A stretch of 8,158 bases of DNA from Actinomycetes bacterium (lineage in GTDB: Bacteria; Actinomycetota; Acidimicrobiia; Acidimicrobiales; RAAP-2). Location: assembly GCA_021826655.1 (NCBI GenBank), contig JAKAZC010000117.1, forward strand, positions 1 through 8,158, in the 5' to 3' direction. Shown in pieces: positions 6,705 through 8,158 of the stretch (the first letter of the stretch is position 1; each line of letters begins with the position of its first letter). Made by a program: the position numbers and the translations under genes. Below the pieces are notes generated by a model that was not told the DNA's origin, searched no databases, and was given only the letters and a program-made list of their open reading frames with translations.

Positions 6705-7142
6705 ATGAGAGACTGCCCCTGCGTCCGGGCGGGCGTCGGCGAGCTCGTCGTGCGCTCCGGCACCGTGCAGGGCTTCGACGACCTCGTCGCCGCCCACGGC
6801 TCGTCCTGGCCCTCGGGCCACACCGCCACCGCAACGCTCGTCTTCGCCGTCCTGGCGGCGGTGGTCTGGGCGCTTACCCCGCGGGCCGGTCCGAGGACCT
6901 TCGCCGCCCTTGCCTCGATCGTCGCGGTCGTGCTCGTGGCCTTCTCGCGCGTCGAGCCGGGCGTCCACTGGACGACCGACGTCCTCGCGAGCGTGGTGTT
7001 CGTGACGGCGTGGCTGTCGGTCGGTCGAGCCGCGTCGGGTGACCTCGTCCGCCTCGGGACCGGTCGCGCCGTCGGGTCCCGCGGCCGACACGCTGCGATC
7101 CCCGGTGACTCAGCGAATGTGGATGCCGGAGATGGCCCGTGA
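6705..7142 (+). CDS. PAP2-type phosphatase, N-terminally truncated (possible pseudogene)
   Basis: Resembles the C-terminal half of membrane phosphatidic acid phosphatase type 2 enzymes, which hydrolyse lipid phosphates or diphosphates at the membrane. From the ATG at 6705 there are 145 residues. Motif C2 is present as SSWPSGHT (33-40), and C3 as S81-R82 ... H88 ... D92 (SRVEPGVHWTTD). Hydrophobic segments lie near 41-57, 65-80 and 93-107. The C1 motif (K-x6-RP) and the usual preceding membrane helices are absent. Neither the in-frame sequence upstream nor the other two plus frames contain them, and the divergent phosphatase gene begins at 6613. No promoter or ribosome binding site is visible. 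Codon bias is coding-like from about 6735 on, so the loss may be recent. The start is therefore tentative. The 3' end overlaps the acyl-CoA dehydrogenase gene by 33 bp. Confidence 0.6.
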   Translation: MRDCPCVRAGVGELVVRSGTVQGFDDLVAAHGSSWPSGHTATATLVFAVLAAVVWALTPRAGPRTFAALASIVAVVLVAFSRVEPGVHWTTDVLASVVFVTAWLSVGRAASGDLVRLGTGRAVGSRGRHAAIPGDSANVDAGDGP

Positions 7143-8158
7143 GATCACGAGCCGCTGAATCTCCGAGGTGCCCTCGAAGATCGTGTAGATCTTGGAGTCG
7201 CGGTGCCACCGTTCGACCGGGTTCTCGCGGACGTACCCGTAGCCGCCGAGGATCTGGATCGCCTCCTCGGTCACGTGCACGGCGGTCTCGCCGGCGAACA
7301 CCTTGGACATCGACCCCTCGCCCGACCCGAAGGGCTTCCCCGTTCCAGCCATCCACGCCGCCCGCCACACCAGCAGGCGGGCGGCGTCGATCGCGGTCTT
7401 CATGTCGGCCAGCTTGAACGCGATGGCCTGGTTCTCGATGATCGCCCGGCCGAACTGGCGCCGCTCCTTCGCGTAGTCGAGCGCGAACTCGTAGGCGGCG
7501 CGGGCGATGCCGACGGCCTGGGCCCCGACCAGCGGCCTCGACGCCTCGAACGTCGCCATCGCCGCCTGGGTGGACGTCGCCCTCCCCTCACGCGCCCGCG
7601 CCAGCCTCTCGTCGAGCCGCTCCTTCCCGCCGAGCAGGCACCGGCCGGGGACCCGGCAGTCGTCGAGGACCACCTCGGCGGTGTGCGACGCGCGGATGCC
7701 CATCTTCTTGAACTTCTGGCCCTGGCCGATCCCCCGCGTCCCCTCGGGCACGACGAAGCTGGCGTGGCCCCTGCTCCCGAGCGACGGGTCGACCGACGCG
7801 ACCAGGACGTGCACGTCGGCGATCCCGCCGTTGGTGATCCAGGTCTTGGTCCCGTTGAGGACCCACTCGTCGGTGGCCTCGTCGTACACCGCACGGGTCG
7901 ACAGCGACGAGACGTCCGAGCCCGCGTCCGCCTCGGACACGCCGAACGCGGCGATCTTCACGTCGTCGGCCGTCCCGAAGCACCGGGGGATCCATTCCAC
8001 CTGCTGCTCGGGGGTCCCGTTGGCCATGATCCCGGCGGCCGCCAGGGTGGACCCGAAGATGGCCAGCCCGATCCCGGCGTCGCCCCACGCCACCTCCTCC
8101 ATGACGAGCGCCATCAGGAGGCCGGTCTGGTCCGCGAAGCAGTTGGCCACGAAGTCGA
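7110..8158 (-). CDS. Acyl-CoA dehydrogenase (5' end beyond window)
   Basis: FAD-dependent enzyme introducing the alpha-beta double bond into acyl-CoA, passing electrons to ETF. About 348 residues are visible, and the frame is still open at the right edge (the GTG at 8150 is internal: DFVANCFADQTG). About 40-60 N-terminal residues are missing against the usual ~380-400. Counting that GTG as residue 1, FAD/substrate segments are AFGVSEADAGSD (68-79) and KTWITNGG (102-109). The C-terminal helical domain includes AKERRQFGR (227-235) and AIQILGGYGYVRE (297-309). The catalytic base is Glu326 in IFEGTSEIQR (324-333). An extra basic/acidic stretch (ERLDERLARAREGRATST, 177-194) of about 15 residues lies between the middle and C-terminal domains. 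Substrate chain length cannot be assigned. No pathway partners are visible here. Confidence 0.94.
   Translation of the reverse strand, partial: DFVANCFADQTGLLMALVMEEVAWGDAGIGLAIFGSTLAAAGIMANGTPEQQVEWIPRCFGTADDVKIAAFGVSEADAGSDVSSLSTRAVYDEATDEWVLNGTKTWITNGGIADVHVLVASVDPSLGSRGHASFVVPEGTRGIGQGQKFKKMGIRASHTAEVVLDDCRVPGRCLLGGKERLDERLARAREGRATSTQAAMATFEASRPLVGAQAVGIARAAYEFALDYAKERRQFGRAIIENQAIAFKLADMKTAIDAARLLVWRAAWMAGTGKPFGSGEGSMSKVFAGETAVHVTEEAIQILGGYGYVRENPVERWHRDSKIYTIFEGTSEIQRLVISRAISGIHIR

Overview
The window is about 8.2 kb of very GC-rich DNA with strong G/C bias at third codon positions and almost no non-coding sequence. Protein content and promoter style point to a high-GC actinobacterium. 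The System I (Ccm) cytochrome c genes, together with TANNNT-type leaderless promoters, would suit a deep actinobacterial lineage such as the Acidimicrobiia, but that placement is inference. Both ends cut through genes: ccmC on the left and an acyl-CoA dehydrogenase on the right.

Left part (1-2932, all minus strand, read right to left): a cytochrome c maturation cluster ordered ccdA, ccmA, ccmB, ccmC. CcdA is expected to carry reducing equivalents across the membrane to keep apocytochrome haem-binding cysteines reduced. CcmA and CcmB form the ABC module, and CcmC handles haem through its WWD motif and histidines. ccmA/ccmB overlap by 11 bp and ccmB/ccmC by 4 bp (ATGA), so these are almost certainly co-transcribed. 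The 91-bp ccdA-ccmA gap holds a GC-rich potential stem-loop.

Middle (2984-6030): a GDP-mannose 4,6-dehydratase gene (minus) lies 51 bp upstream of ccdA and is divergent, across a 150-bp promoter region, from a GT-B glycosyltransferase gene (plus). A deoxyhexose-containing surface glycan is a plausible shared role. A TetR-family regulator gene follows the glycosyltransferase after only 11 bp and appears to have its own promoter overlapping the glycosyltransferase stop codon.

Right part (6014-8158): a low-molecular-weight protein-tyrosine-phosphatase gene (minus) overlaps the TetR gene tail to tail by 17 bp. A short plus-strand PAP2-type phosphatase gene follows, with two of the three family motifs but no N-terminal half, which looks like a 5'-truncated remnant. 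It overlaps by 33 bp the 3' end of an acyl-CoA dehydrogenase gene (minus) that runs off the window.

No RNA genes, CRISPR arrays, insertion sequences or phage genes were seen, and no gene-free stretch exceeds 150 bp. I found no convincing new multi-gene system. The most notable points are the System I Ccm cluster in this background, a set of similarly placed leaderless promoters, and the truncated PAP2 gene.
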